In this document: in pieces, positions 52,355 to 63,350 of the stretch
Layout of the letters: each line of letters starts with the position of its first letter
Numbering within the stretch: the first letter of the stretch is position 1
Assembly: GCA_018267615.1 (NCBI GenBank)
Contig: JAFDYD010000018.1
Coordinates: 186,001 to 250,000 of the forward strand
DNA: 64,000 nucleotides
Source: Bacteroidota bacterium
Lineage (GTDB): Bacteria > Bacteroidota > Bacteroidia > Chitinophagales > Chitinophagaceae
Direction: 5' to 3'
Translations under genes and position numbers: made by a program
Notes under the pieces: generated by a model
Databases searched by the model: none
Seen by the model: the letters and a program-made list of their open reading frames with translations, nothing else
What the model was told of the DNA's origin: nothing

Positions 52355-55300
52355 ATGTCTTCAACAAAGTTGCAAAACAGGATCAATTTCGGTAAAATCA
52401 AACATCTTGCTGAAACACCTGATCTCCTCGAAGTACAAATACAATCATTTAAAGAGTTTTTCCAGTTGGAAACCACACCGGACAAACGCAATATTGAAGG
52501 TTTGTTCAAGGTGTTCAAAGAAAATTTCCCGATCACTGATACCAGGAATATTTTCATGTTGGAATTCCTCGACTACTTTATCGATCCGCCCCGCTATACG
52601 ATCGAAGAATGTATGGAACGTGGATTGACATACGCGGTGCCCCTTAAAGCGAAATTGCGTTTGAGTTGTAACGATGAAGAGCATGTGGATTTTCAAACCA
52701 TCGTTCAGGATGTATTTCTTGGCAACATCCCGTATATGACACCACGCGGCACTTTTGTGATCAATGGTGCAGAGCGCGTTGTTGTTTCACAATTGCATCG
52801 CTCACCAGGAGTATTTTTTGGTCAATCCATACATCCAAACGGAACAAAAATATATTCTGCCAGGGTAATCCCTTTCAAAGGAGCCTGGATGGAATTTGCT
52901 ACCGATATTAACAATGTAATGTTTGCTTATATCGATCGCAAAAAGAAATTCCCTGTTACTACTTTGCTGCGCGCTATCGGATATGAAACTGATAAAGATA
53001 TTCTCGAATTGTTTGGCATGGCCGACGAAGTGAAAGTTGATAAAAAAGCTTTGCAGAAACATATCGGGAAGAAATTGGCTGCGCGCGTTCTCAGAACATG
53101 GGTAGAAGATTTTGTGGATGAAGATACTGGTGAAGTTGTTTCTATTGAACGCAACGAAATCGTCTTAGAACGCGATACTGTTCTTGATGAGGAGGCAATC
53201 AATCTTGTCGTGGAAATGGATGTGAAAAGCGTTTTCATACAGAAAGAAGATGTGGGTGGTGATTATGCAATCATCTACAACACGCTCAACAAAGACACTT
53301 CTAACAGTGAACTCGAAGCAGTGCAACATATCTATCGCCAATTACGCGGCGCTGATGCACCTGATGATGAAACTGCGAGAGGTATTATCGATAAATTATT
53401 TTTCAGTGATAAAAGATATGATCTTGGAGAAGTTGGTCGCTATAAAATTAACCGCAAGCTCAATTTAAATCTGCCACTCGATCAAAAAACATTGACCAAG
53501 GGCGACATGATCGAGATTATAAAATATCTCGTTCGTCTTACGAATGCAAAAGCAGAAATTGATGATATCGATCACTTGAGCAATCGTCGTGTACGTACTG
53601 TGGGTGAGCAATTGTATGCACAATTTGGTGTTGGTCTCGCACGTATGGCGAGAACAATCCGTGAGCGTATGAATGTGCGTGATAACGAAGTATTCACTCC
53701 AGTTGATTTGATCAATGCAAGAACACTGTCATCTGTTATCAATTCCTTCTTTGGAACATCTCAGTTATCGCAGTTCCTGGATCAAACAAATCCGTTGAGC
53801 GAGATCACACACAAACGTCGTATCTCAGCACTCGGACCCGGTGGATTGAGTCGTGAACGAGCAGGCTTTGAAGTACGTGACGTACACTATTCTCACTACG
53901 GACGTCTCTGCACCATTGAAACACCAGAAGGCCCGAATATCGGTTTGATATCTACTCTTTGCGTACACGCGAAGATCAATGAAATGGGTTTCATCGAAAC
54001 TCCATATCGTAAAGTGAATGATGGTAAGGTGGATATGAAAAAACTCACTTACCTGAGTGCTGAAGAAGAAGACATCGCAAAGATTGCACAAGCGAACGTG
54101 CCGTTGGATGAAAAAGGAAATTTCGTAGAAGATAAAATTGTTTCGAGACAAACGGGAGATTTTCCGATTCTCGAAAAGAACGAAGTCGAATATATGGACG
54201 TGGCTCCGAACCAGATCGTTGGTTTGAGCGCATCTCTTATTCCATTCCTTGAGCATGATGATGCTAACCGTGCATTGATGGGATCAAACATGCAGCGTCA
54301 GGCTGTGCCTTTGATTCGTCCTGAAATGCCGATTGTTGGTACCGGCCTTGAAGCAAAAGCAGCACGTGATGCACGAATTCAAATACATTCTGAAGGAGAA
54401 GGAGCTGTTGAGTTTGTCGATGCAAATGAAATTCATGTTCGTTACGAAAGAAACGAAACACAAAAACTGGTGAGCTTCGAAGACGATCTGAAAATTTACA
54501 AACTCACTAAGTTTATAAAAACAAACCAGGAAACTTGTATCAACCTGAAACCTGCGGTTAAAAAAGGACAACGTGTAAAAGAAGGTGATTTTCTTACTGA
54601 AGGATATGCAGTACAAGCTGGTGAAATGGCTCTCGGACGTAACCTGAAAGTTGCATTCATGCCATGGAAAGGTTACAATTTTGAAGATGCGATTGTGATC
54701 AGTGAAAAAGTGGTACGTGAAGATTTATTCACTTCAGTTCATATTTCTGAATATGAATTGGAAGTACGAGATACAAAATTGGGTGAAGAAGAATTGACGC
54801 CAGACATTCCTAACGTTTCTGAAGAAGCGACAAAGGATCTTGATGAAAATGGTATTATTCGCGTAGGCGCACAAATAAAAGAAGGAGACATATTAATAGG
54901 AAAGATTACACCAAAAGGTGAAAGCGACCCTACTCCTGAAGAAAAATTGTTGCGCGCAATCTTTGGCGATAAGGCGGGTGATGCAAAAGATGCTTCTTTA
55001 AAAGCTCCAAGTGGAACAGAAGGTGTCGTGATCAACAAAAAATTATTCCAGCGTGCGAAGAAAGATAAAAACGCAAAAATGCGTGAAAAAGCAATCCTGG
55101 AAAAAATTGAAAAAGTTCACGAGAAGAATGTCGCTGACTTGTTAGACGTATTGGTGAGCAAATTGCAAGTGTTATTAAAAGACCACGCTTCTGCCGGAGT
55201 AAATAATAATTTTGGCGAAGTACAAATAGGCAAAGGTGCAAAGTTCACTGCAAAAAATCTCGCTGGTATCGATTATCTCAACGTAAATCCATTAGGATGG

Positions 55301-56158
55301 AGCGGAGATGCAAAGACCGACGAACTTGTGAATATTTTGTTGCACAACTACAATATCAAATACAACGAAGAACTGGGAAGATATAAGAGAGAGAAATTTA
55401 ATATTTCTATCGGTGATGAATTACCTGCTGGCGTGTTGAAACTGGCAAAGGTTTACTTAGCTGTAAAACGTAAATTGAAAGTTGGTGATAAGATGGCGGG
55501 ACGTCACGGTAACAAGGGTATTGTAGCAAAGATCGTTCGTGCTGAAGATATGCCATTCCTCGAAGACGGAACACCGGTCGATATTGTATTAAATCCATTG
55601 GGTGTGCCTTCACGTATGAATCTTGGACAGATCTATGAAACTGTTCTTGGATGGGCCGGTGAGAAATTAGGTTTGAAGTTTGCCACTCCTATTTTCGATG
55701 GAGCAACAGTTGAAGAAATCGCCGATCATATTGAGAAAGCAGGATTGCCTAGCTTCGGTCATACCTATTTGTATGATGGAGAAACGGGCGAACGCTTCGA
55801 CCAAAAAGCAACCGTTGGAATTATATATATCATCAAACTGCATCACATGGTTGATGATAAGATGCACGCGAGAAGTATCGGGCCATACAGCTTAATCACA
55901 CAACAACCACTCGGCGGTAAAGCACAGTTTGGTGGTCAGCGTTTTGGAGAAATGGAAGTATGGGCACTTGAAGCCTATGGTGCATCCAATATTTTGCAGG
56001 AATTGCTTACATTGAAGTCTGATGACATTATCGGTCGCGCAAAAACTTATGAAGCGATTGTAAAAGGTGATAGCATTCCGAGAGCAGGTATTCCAGAATC
56101 ATTCAACGTATTGGTGCATGAACTGAGGGGATTGGGATTGGATTTGAAATTTGAATAA
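52355..56158 (+). CDS. rpoB: RNA polymerase subunit beta
   Basis: 1,267 residues, one of two catalytic subunits of RNA polymerase. Conserved landmarks: [17 protein letters not shown]-type [24 protein letters not shown], the rifampicin region [59 protein letters not shown] (near 1045) and the C-terminal [18 protein letters not shown]. The gene looks intact and normal. It is not followed by rpoC, as it is in nearly all bacteria. Confidence 0.98.
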   Translation: MSSTKLQNRINFGKIKHLAETPDLLEVQIQSFKEFFQLETTPDKRNIEGLFKVFKENFPITDTRNIFMLEFLDYFIDPPRYTIEECMERGLTYAVPLKAKLRLSCNDEEHVDFQTIVQDVFLGNIPYMTPRGTFVINGAERVVVSQLHRSPGVFFGQSIHPNGTKIYSARVIPFKGAWMEFATDINNVMFAYIDRKKKFPVTTLLRAIGYETDKDILELFGMADEVKVDKKALQKHIGKKLAARVLRTWVEDFVDEDTGEVVSIERNEIVLERDTVLDEEAINLVVEMDVKSVFIQKEDVGGDYAIIYNTLNKDTSNSELEAVQHIYRQLRGADAPDDETARGIIDKLFFSDKRYDLGEVGRYKINRKLNLNLPLDQKTLTKGDMIEIIKYLVRLTNAKAEIDDIDHLSNRRVRTVGEQLYAQFGVGLARMARTIRERMNVRDNEVFTPVDLINARTLSSVINSFFGTSQLSQFLDQTNPLSEITHKRRISALGPGGLSRERAGFEVRDVHYSHYGRLCTIETPEGPNIGLISTLCVHAKINEMGFIETPYRKVNDGKVDMKKLTYLSAEEEDIAKIAQANVPLDEKGNFVEDKIVSRQTGDFPILEKNEVEYMDVAPNQIVGLSASLIPFLEHDDANRALMGSNMQRQAVPLIRPEMPIVGTGLEAKAARDARIQIHSEGEGAVEFVDANEIHVRYERNETQKLVSFEDDLKIYKLTKFIKTNQETCINLKPAVKKGQRVKEGDFLTEGYAVQAGEMALGRNLKVAFMPWKGYNFEDAIVISEKVVREDLFTSVHISEYELEVRDTKLGEEELTPDIPNVSEEATKDLDENGIIRVGAQIKEGDILIGKITPKGESDPTPEEKLLRAIFGDKAGDAKDASLKAPSGTEGVVINKKLFQRAKKDKNAKMREKAILEKIEKVHEKNVADLLDVLVSKLQVLLKDHASAGVNNNFGEVQIGKGAKFTAKNLAGIDYLNVNPLGWSGDAKTDELVNILLHNYNIKYNEELGRYKREKFNISIGDELPAGVLKLAKVYLAVKRKLKVGDKMAGRHGNKGIVAKIVRAEDMPFLEDGTPVDIVLNPLGVPSRMNLGQIYETVLGWAGEKLGLKFATPIFDGATVEEIADHIEKAGLPSFGHTYLYDGETGERFDQKATVGIIYIIKLHHMVDDKMHARSIGPYSLITQQPLGGKAQFGGQRFGEMEVWALEAYGASNILQELLTLKSDDIIGRAKTYEAIVKGDSIPRAGIPESFNVLVHELRGLGLDLKFE

Positions 56159-56182
56159 ACGGTGCTAACTGATGAATAATAC

Positions 56183-56217
56183 AAAGCCATTCACGCAAGT
56201 GGGTGGCTTTTTTATTT
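56183..56217 (+). terminator. Terminator after rpoB
   Basis: AAAGCCATTCAC-GCAA-GTGGGTGGCTTT, then TTTATTTTTT. It ends rpoB transcription 25 bases after the stop, where rpoC would normally begin. Confidence 0.75.
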
Positions 56218-56303
56218 TTTAAATGCCAGCTTGAAAGTTAAAATTTTGTTAACACGAACCTATAACTATTTTCGTACGTTATTTGTTATATCTTAGCCTA
56301 AAT

Positions 56304-56696
56304 ATGAAAGAAGCAAGTAACAATATTACAGAACCGACAAAAGCCCAACTAGAAATTTTGCAGGTGTTATGGAAGCATGGTCCTTCGAATGTGCGCCTGG
56401 TGAATAACCAATTGAATAAACAAAAAGAGGCGGTTACTTATACATCTACATTAAAGTTGATGCAGATCATGTACGAAAAAGGTATGCTTCACCGTGATGA
56501 AAAGAACATGACGCATATTTATAGCGCGGCTCTTGAAGAACAAAAGACAAAAAAAGTAGTACTCGATAAATTTGTTGATTCATTGTACGATGGATCTGTT
56601 AAAAATTTGATGATCGAATTGTTGGGGAATCAAAAAACATCAAATAAAGATTGGGACAAGATCAAAGAATTACTGAAAAAGTTAGATGATAAATAA
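56304..56696 (+). CDS. BlaI/MecI-family transcriptional repressor
   Basis: 130 residues from ATG 56304 (TTG 56283 also in frame). Winged-helix core EPTKAQLEILQVLWKHGPSNVRLVNNQLNKQKEAVTYTSTLKLMQIMYEKGMLHRDEKNMTHIYSA, followed by a dimerising helical C-terminus. It represses the following BlaR1-like gene and perhaps others until cleaved by the membrane peptidase. It starts 10 bases upstream of that gene. Confidence 0.9.
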   Translation: MKEASNNITEPTKAQLEILQVLWKHGPSNVRLVNNQLNKQKEAVTYTSTLKLMQIMYEKGMLHRDEKNMTHIYSAALEEQKTKKVVLDKFVDSLYDGSVKNLMIELLGNQKTSNKDWDKIKELLKKLDDK

Positions 56697-56705
56697 TCAT
56701 TCATC

Positions 56706-58634
56706 ATGGATGTAAATCTATTTTCAGAAAGAGTTTTATATGCAGTATGCTGGACATTGCTACATTCGCTGTGGCAGGCGCTCTTGCTGGCTTTAATCAC
56801 CGGCCTCATAATGGTCATTTCAAAAAAATCAAGTTCAACCATTCGATATAATCTGCTTGCTACGATATTTCTGGCTTTTATAATCACCGTTTGTTTTACT
56901 TTTTATAAAGAATGGAAGTTATCAGGAATAAATAAATTGGAAGTCACGACAATCGCAACTCCGGACTTTCATTCGCACAATACTATCCAGTTGCAGGAAA
57001 AAAATATGGATGCAAGTAGTATTCTTCAAAATTACTCTTCCATTTTCATTAATTATTTCACCACACACGCGTCGCTCATCGTGACCGTTTGGTTTATTAT
57101 ATTCATGGCGAAATGTGTGAAAATATTTGCAGGTCTTGTCCACATACAACGTATCCGCCATTATAAAATAAATAATGCGCCTGAATATTGGACGAAGAAA
57201 ATAAGCCTGCTATCAAAAAATCTAGGTATCCGAAAAGCTGTCCTACTGTTGGAGTCAGCAATCGTCAAAGTACCGGTAGTGGTGGGAATTTTAAAACCTG
57301 TGATATTAGTTCCTGTCGGCCTGCTTGCAAATCTTCCTGCAGAGGAAATTGAATCAATTCTAATTCACGAACTCGCGCATATAAGAAGAAAAGATTATTT
57401 TTTTAATCTTTTGCAGTGTTTCGTAGACGTTGTATTCTTTTTTAATCCAGCTGTATTATGGATATCATCGCTGATCAGAAATGAAAGAGAAAATTGCTGT
57501 GATGATATTGCCATTCAACAAACTCAAAATAAAAAACAATTTATACAGGCCCTGGTTTCTTTTCATCAATACAATTTATCCGCTTCAAAATATGCAATGC
57601 CGTTTGCCGAAAAGAAAAGCCGCTTGGTAAACAGGGTTCAGCGCATTGTCAATGATAGTAATAACACATTGAATCCCGCCGAAAAATTTGGTTTGATCAT
57701 AGGTCTCTTTATTTTCAGCGCAATCTTTATTGGCATCGCAAAAGCACAGAGTGTTCCGCAAAAAAAACAGGCGCTGCAAAGCAAATCGGTTGTCTCAAAT
57801 AAAAATATTCCGTCACAAAAAACAAACGGTCAATATCAGGCTGCTCCTACCCCATCCAGGAAAACGAATAAAGCGCTCCCGGAGAAAAAAAGTTTGCCTG
57901 TTATGGAAAAGGAGATTGAACCACAACAAGAAAATGAATTACAATCTGTAGATAATCAATGGCAGTCTCTCGGTTATAATAATATTTCTGAAGAGCAATT
58001 GCAACAATTGAAAGATCATGGAGTCAATGCAGCGTTTGTAGAAGGCTTCCGTCGACTGGGATTTAAAGATATTTCGTTGGACAAGGCATTGCAGTTAAAA
58101 GATCATGGCGTAAGCGCAACATTTATCAATGATTTTTATGAAATCGGATTTAATACTATTTCACTTGAAAAAGCACAGGAATTAAAAGATCATGGCGTAA
58201 GCCCAGATTATATTAAAGATCTCAAAGAACTCGGCGCGGATAATATTTCACTTGATCAAGCGATTGAGCTAAGAGACCGTGGAGTAAGTGCCGATTTTAT
58301 AAAATCATTTTATCAATTAGGATACAAAGATATTTCGCTTGAAAAAGCGATGCAATTGAGAGACCATGGTGTAAGCCCTGGCTTTATCAACGAATTTCGC
58401 AAATTAGGATTCACAGATATTTCTTTAAACAAAGCGCAAGAATTGAGAGATCATGGAATAAATGCGGCATTTGTCAACGAATTCAGGCAAGCAGGATTTA
58501 AAGATATTTCATTAGAAAAAGCAACACAACTACGTGATCATGGTGTTACGACCAGATTTATCGAGATGATCAAAAAGGAAACAGGAACTGAGTTAAGTCT
58601 CGACGAATACATCATCATGAAAGATCGTCGTTGA
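56706..58634 (+). CDS. BlaR1-like M56 membrane metallopeptidase with 27-residue repeats
   Basis: 642 residues. Four membrane spans (about 18-36, 46-62, 115-135, 318-338) surround the M56 catalytic domain with LIHELAHIRRKDYF (HEXXH zinc site) and the ERENCCDDIAI helix. A basic linker follows. From about residue 420 to 625 there are seven repeats of about 27 residues with consensus G-F/Y-x-D/N-I-S-L-x-K-A-x-x-L-R/K-D-H-G-V-x-x-x-F-I. BlaR1 normally carries a penicillin-binding sensor here; this protein has repeats instead. It is likely a signal-transducing protease that cuts the BlaI-like repressor. Confidence 0.85.
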   Translation: MDVNLFSERVLYAVCWTLLHSLWQALLLALITGLIMVISKKSSSTIRYNLLATIFLAFIITVCFTFYKEWKLSGINKLEVTTIATPDFHSHNTIQLQEKNMDASSILQNYSSIFINYFTTHASLIVTVWFIIFMAKCVKIFAGLVHIQRIRHYKINNAPEYWTKKISLLSKNLGIRKAVLLLESAIVKVPVVVGILKPVILVPVGLLANLPAEEIESILIHELAHIRRKDYFFNLLQCFVDVVFFFNPAVLWISSLIRNERENCCDDIAIQQTQNKKQFIQALVSFHQYNLSASKYAMPFAEKKSRLVNRVQRIVNDSNNTLNPAEKFGLIIGLFIFSAIFIGIAKAQSVPQKKQALQSKSVVSNKNIPSQKTNGQYQAAPTPSRKTNKALPEKKSLPVMEKEIEPQQENELQSVDNQWQSLGYNNISEEQLQQLKDHGVNAAFVEGFRRLGFKDISLDKALQLKDHGVSATFINDFYEIGFNTISLEKAQELKDHGVSPDYIKDLKELGADNISLDQAIELRDRGVSADFIKSFYQLGYKDISLEKAMQLRDHGVSPGFINEFRKLGFTDISLNKAQELRDHGINAAFVNEFRQAGFKDISLEKATQLRDHGVTTRFIEMIKKETGTELSLDEYIIMKDRR

Positions 58635-58810
58635 GAAAATTATAATTTAAAGTAAATTTTTTTCCACTTCCCTGTTCCGGCCGGACAGAGAGTATTCTAC
58701 TATCAGCATAAGAAAAATTCAATTGCGAAAATTCATTTACCACTATCGTTTGAATAGAGGCTTTGCTTTGTCCGAACAATAGGATTAATAAATAATCTAT
58801 AAAAAAAATC

Positions 58811-60049
58811 ATGAAAAAAATAATCGCCGGCAGTATATGCGCTGTCATTTTGCTTTGCACATTCTCCGAAAAAATTTATTCGCAGAAGAAAAAACAAAAC
58901 GTCGATAGGGACGATGATGAATGGACTAATGGCAGATGGCATCTTAATCCCGGCAATTGGCAGGGAGATATTTTAACTAACAAAGTTTATATCCAGTTCG
59001 GTGGACAACATTGGAGCATTGGCAGAGAATTTTCGACTACTGAATTAGGAAACCTGCCCTCTGGAAAAGAAGGTCAGTTTCAGTTAACCCGTGAAGCCGG
59101 CGAACTGGTATTGAAAGGAGGCTTTACTGGAAAGAGAGGAAGTGGCACATATCAATTTACAGAGAACAACAACTTCAAATCGTATTTGGAGCAACTTGGT
59201 TATACTAATATTAAAAGTGAATTGATGTTTGACATATTTCTTACCGACATCAACAAAAACTATTTTGAATATCTGAAATCAAACGGATATGCAACGGTTT
59301 CAAAAAATCAATTGAAAGATCTTGCTGAGCAGGATTTAAATCATAAGATACTCGAAGAATATTTTACGCTTTTTAAGAAAGAGAATTATGGTTCAGTTTC
59401 ACTTGACAGAATCATCGAACTGAGAGAGCACGGCGTAAATTCCGAATTCATCAATAGCTTTCATGAAATGGGATTCAACAATTTTTCGCTGGACAAAGCG
59501 CAGGAATTAAGAGATCACGGCGTGAACCCAGAATTTATAAACAGTTTTAAGGAAATGGGATTTGGTGATATTTCGTTAGACCGCGCTAAGGAGTTACGGG
59601 ATCACGGTGTGAGCCCGGAATTCATAAATAGTTTTAAGAAGCAAGGATATGGAAGTATCTCGCTTGAGAAAGCACAAGACTTAAGAGATCATGGAGTGAG
59701 TGTTGATTTTATCAGAGATTTTCATGAAATGGGATATAAAGATATTTCGTTGGAACAGGCACAGGAGCTCAGAGATCACGGTGTGAGCCCGGATTTCATT
59801 GATGGCTTTCGCAAAATTGGATACAAAGATATTTCACTGGATAGGGCACAAAACCTAAGAGATCATGGAGTGAATGTTGGTTTTATTAAAAGCTTTCATG
59901 AACTGGGATACAAAGATATCTCATTACAAAAAGCACAAGACTTAAGAGATCACGGTCTCAGTGCCGACTTTATCAAGAGAATGCGAAAAAAAGGAATTAA
60001 TAATCTTAGCCTGGATGAATATGTGAGGTTAAGAGATTCAGGAATGTAA
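58811..60049 (+). CDS. Secreted protein built from the same 27-residue repeats
   Basis: 412 residues with a signal peptide (MKKIIAGSICAVILLCTFSEKIYSQ). Residues 35-130 form a beta-rich domain (NGRWHLNPGNWQGDILTNKVYIQFGG). From about 175 to 410 there are seven clear copies of the (G-F/Y-x-x-I-S-L-x-x-A-x-E-L-R-D-H-G-V-x-x-x-F-I) repeat, ending DEYVRLRDSGM. The repeats are near-identical in style to those of the M56 protein upstream, so the two probably share an origin or interact. No known enzyme domain. Confidence 0.8.
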   Translation: MKKIIAGSICAVILLCTFSEKIYSQKKKQNVDRDDDEWTNGRWHLNPGNWQGDILTNKVYIQFGGQHWSIGREFSTTELGNLPSGKEGQFQLTREAGELVLKGGFTGKRGSGTYQFTENNNFKSYLEQLGYTNIKSELMFDIFLTDINKNYFEYLKSNGYATVSKNQLKDLAEQDLNHKILEEYFTLFKKENYGSVSLDRIIELREHGVNSEFINSFHEMGFNNFSLDKAQELRDHGVNPEFINSFKEMGFGDISLDRAKELRDHGVSPEFINSFKKQGYGSISLEKAQDLRDHGVSVDFIRDFHEMGYKDISLEQAQELRDHGVSPDFIDGFRKIGYKDISLDRAQNLRDHGVNVGFIKSFHELGYKDISLQKAQDLRDHGLSADFIKRMRKKGINNLSLDEYVRLRDSGM

Positions 60050-60101
60050 TTCGCATATGAATAAAACGCTATCAAAAATTGATTTGTGCTTTCTATCACC
60101 G

Positions 60102-63100
60102 TTATTGTTTAAGAATACGTTCAATATGCTTCTCATTATTGAAGGTGATTTCTAACAAGTAAATGCCAGCACTGATGGTTTTTTGCGAAAGGTCAATATG
60201 TATGATGCTGTTTCCGGCAGATTGTTTCGTGCCACGTATAAGCTCTTTGCCAGAAACATCTAACAATCTTATATACACATTTCCGATAACGGATTTACCT
60301 GGTTGTACATCTACATAATTCGTGAAAGGATTATTGAGTATCTTGAAAATCCTATCTGCAGGTTTTTCTACCAATACAATTTTGCTATAATCATATTTAC
60401 CATCCAGGTTGATTTGTTTCAGACGATAATAATTATTTAGATGCGCAATATCAGGATCGGTAAACGAATAATAAGTGGTGGTGGATTTACTCTGTGAAGC
60501 CGCAACACTTGAAATTTTTACAAAGTTATTACCGTCGTAAGAACGTTCAACATCAAATTGTTTATCGGTTTGTTCCGTTGGAGTGCTCCAGTCAAGCTGC
60601 ACATAATCGTTCTGCAAACGGCCTTGGAAGTTTAATATATGAATTGGTAAAATAGCACCAACTACACCCGCGCCAAAACCTGAGAATCCGGTAATGAAAT
60701 TATAAGAAATGCCAGTGTTAGTTCCAAGCGTACTCACCGTTGGGGTTCCAATAACCATTGTACCTGCGCCCGTCGGATTACCCGGTGTCACCAATGATAT
60801 TTGATTTGCTGTTTTTATCAGTTGAATATTGTTGATACTTTGACCAGTGGCGGTTTGCCATCCATTCACTTCTGCTTGTGTATAGTACACGGTGATTATA
60901 TAAGAGCCCGTTGGACTATTATTAGTTGGCAAAACATGGAAAGTTTTATCCATGATATAATTCGAAATGGTATTGTTCCAGAATGGTGTGGCGCTTGTAC
61001 CCTGCCTGTCTAAAACTACTTGTGTGCATCCGTAATCAAAACTGCTCAGGTTTTGAATGCGCGCCATCAACTTACTGTTGGATTGATCATAAAAATAAAT
61101 ATCACTGAAAGCACCAAGATATTCCGTCTTCGATGAGTTTAGAACAGTTTGTACTGCCGTGGGTGAAATACCATACAAAATTTTTGCTACAGGTTTATAT
61201 CCAGATCCCTGATAGGTAACAGAGGTGAATGCCTCAGAGCAATTGATGCCGTCTTGCCAAAAAATATTTCCCAGAAGCGCTGAACTTCCATCACTATAAA
61301 GATATATTTGATCAGCTGCGTCGCCAGGTGCAGCAGATCCGTTATCGAAACAAATTTCTACAACAAGATTGCTAACACCATCCCAAGTATAGGGACTATC
61401 AAATACAAAATCATTCCAGCCGGCAATGGTATTATAAGAAGCGAGTGTTTTTACTGTAGTCATCGACGATCCCTGCGTCACAGATCCGTTAACCAAATTA
61501 TTAACTGCAGCCGTTCCAAGTTTAATAGTTAAGCCAGTAAAAGATCTCGTACTCAATTTGGTTTTTACACGCAATGAAATTCCTGATATTACGCCTGCCG
61601 GAACAGAAGCGGCCGTGAGTTCCGAGGCTCTATATAAAAACTGTACCCGATGTTTTTGTTGCGTTGCATTAAAAGGTGTGGAGGTAAAAAAAGCTGTTGC
61701 AGTGCCAACATTAACCGTCCCGTTCGCCGTGCCCGCAACGGGTGCAACATCATTGTCGTTGATCGTGATGACCAGATTTGGTTTGCCATCGCCCTTTACA
61801 GCATTTCCTCCGTTATTGTTTACGGTAAAATCCAATGTGAATGATTCCGTACTTTCTACGCTCGCATCGTCATACACGCGGACAGTAAAACTTTGAGGCC
61901 CATCTACGCCTGCGGGAAAGGTCAACACCTTACTGGGTGCTGCAAAACTTCCATTGGTTGTAATATCAAAATCCACACCTTCAGTAGCAGTACCTGAGGA
62001 TACACTTAGGGTAGCCGTGGCCGTTATAGAAGGGTTGCTACCGATAAGCATATTGTAAGTGTAATCGGTGTATGATCTGCAACCTGAACTTGCCGTTGTT
62101 GTTTCCGTTTTTTGATCGTTGTCTAATTCAAAATTTATTTTCGGAACACATGGCGTTGGTCCAACATCCGGAGCTGTTCCGCCCAACGAAGTAGTGAGAC
62201 TGAGCCTGTCGGGACTCACGGCGGATGCAAGCAGTCTAACTTTTTGACCTGCTGTAAAAAGTGTATAGCAGGTCGTATAGTTCATGAAATTATGTTCGGT
62301 GTTGATGCTGTATGGACCACCTGCGCATGTATTTGTTCCTGTTCTGCAGGTGAAATCAAAAACGCCGCCAGTTTGATTATAGGTAATGGGATCAGTATCG
62401 CAAACTTGGTCCCCGTCTACAGTGCAATCGGTATTCGCGGGACAGGTTACAGCGTCTGGTGATCCTTCAAACGGATGATAAAGATTGAATGCGTGACCAA
62501 TTTCATGTGGCAATGTTTTTTGACCCGCGATCATTTGTGTGGCGAGCATGATCGTTCCATCTCGCACAGGGTCGCCCGGGAAGTAAGCATATCCCGCAAC
62601 AAATGTTCCTGATGTACCATCATTGCCACTAATTTTATTCACCACCCATATGTTGTAGTACTGAGTCGGATCCCAGCGTATCAAATTTTTTATATTAAGT
62701 TCATCCACACCAGGACCCGTGGTGCTTGGCTGCTGAACGCCGCCTGCAGTATAACCACTGATAAACGATCCGTCGTTTCGCGTTATACCGTTTGTAGGGT
62801 TGCAATTTGGATCTCTCTTGGCCAACACAAATTGAACGCCCAAATCTCCTACACCCTCCAGCCCGGGATAAGTGCCACCATAGACTGCATTCAAATAATT
62901 AATGGCGCCTTGAATGGTTGCATCATCAGGATTGTAGATTGTACCTACAGCACCCCCGGTATGAACGACATGCACAACGACCGGAATATACAGGGGGCCG
63001 GCTAATGTTTTTGGGCCCTTTTGATTTTGAAGATTATTGTTCTGACGAATAAATTCTCTCAAGGAGGATTCTGAACGAAGTATTTTTATACGATATGCCG

Positions 63101-63215
63101 AATCTTCTCTCATCATCTTATGATGAACAGGATCAAAACCGCAGATTGGTTGTGAAAAAGAAATGTAAGATAGAAACAGAGCACAAGCAGTCAGGATAAG
63201 CTTTATGATGCTCAT
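60102..63215 (-). CDS. Secreted M43-type metalloprotease with Calx-beta-like region and type IX sorting domain
   Basis: 1,037 residues. Signal peptide MSIIKLILTACALFLSYISFSQ, then a pappalysin-type catalytic domain with HEIGHAFNLYHPFEG (HExxHxxGxxH-like zinc site) and the Met-turn NFMNYTTC. The middle (about 400-500) has Calx-beta-like VSSGTATEGVDFDITTNG and ESFTLDFTVNNNGG. The C-terminus has LDWSTPTEQTDKQFDVERSYDGNNFVKI and the type A sorting domain NPFTNYVDVQPGKSVIGNVYIRLLDVSGKEL...GIYLLEITFNNEKHIERILK. It should be exported by the type IX system and cut off the surface. It matches the presence of PorU2/V2. Confidence 0.88.
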   Translation of the reverse strand: MSIIKLILTACALFLSYISFSQPICGFDPVHHKMMREDSAYRIKILRSESSLREFIRQNNNLQNQKGPKTLAGPLYIPVVVHVVHTGGAVGTIYNPDDATIQGAINYLNAVYGGTYPGLEGVGDLGVQFVLAKRDPNCNPTNGITRNDGSFISGYTAGGVQQPSTTGPGVDELNIKNLIRWDPTQYYNIWVVNKISGNDGTSGTFVAGYAYFPGDPVRDGTIMLATQMIAGQKTLPHEIGHAFNLYHPFEGSPDAVTCPANTDCTVDGDQVCDTDPITYNQTGGVFDFTCRTGTNTCAGGPYSINTEHNFMNYTTCYTLFTAGQKVRLLASAVSPDRLSLTTSLGGTAPDVGPTPCVPKINFELDNDQKTETTTASSGCRSYTDYTYNMLIGSNPSITATATLSVSSGTATEGVDFDITTNGSFAAPSKVLTFPAGVDGPQSFTVRVYDDASVESTESFTLDFTVNNNGGNAVKGDGKPNLVITINDNDVAPVAGTANGTVNVGTATAFFTSTPFNATQQKHRVQFLYRASELTAASVPAGVISGISLRVKTKLSTRSFTGLTIKLGTAAVNNLVNGSVTQGSSMTTVKTLASYNTIAGWNDFVFDSPYTWDGVSNLVVEICFDNGSAAPGDAADQIYLYSDGSSALLGNIFWQDGINCSEAFTSVTYQGSGYKPVAKILYGISPTAVQTVLNSSKTEYLGAFSDIYFYDQSNSKLMARIQNLSSFDYGCTQVVLDRQGTSATPFWNNTISNYIMDKTFHVLPTNNSPTGSYIITVYYTQAEVNGWQTATGQSINNIQLIKTANQISLVTPGNPTGAGTMVIGTPTVSTLGTNTGISYNFITGFSGFGAGVVGAILPIHILNFQGRLQNDYVQLDWSTPTEQTDKQFDVERSYDGNNFVKISSVAASQSKSTTTYYSFTDPDIAHLNNYYRLKQINLDGKYDYSKIVLVEKPADRIFKILNNPFTNYVDVQPGKSVIGNVYIRLLDVSGKELIRGTKQSAGNSIIHIDLSQKTISAGIYLLEITFNNEKHIERILKQ

Positions 63216-63350
63216 GGTTGGTTTTTTGAAGGATAATGTGGGATATAGAACGCAGGAATAGGAATTTTAATATCCCCTCAGCAAAATAAATAAAAAAGCA
63301 GGCTCTATGGGAAGTCCTATAAAAAAACGCAATTGAAAAATCCAGTCTTC

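Noticed and set aside
53825..54616. Several minus-strand open frames within rpoB
   Set aside because: Shadows of the strongly conserved rpoB reading frame.
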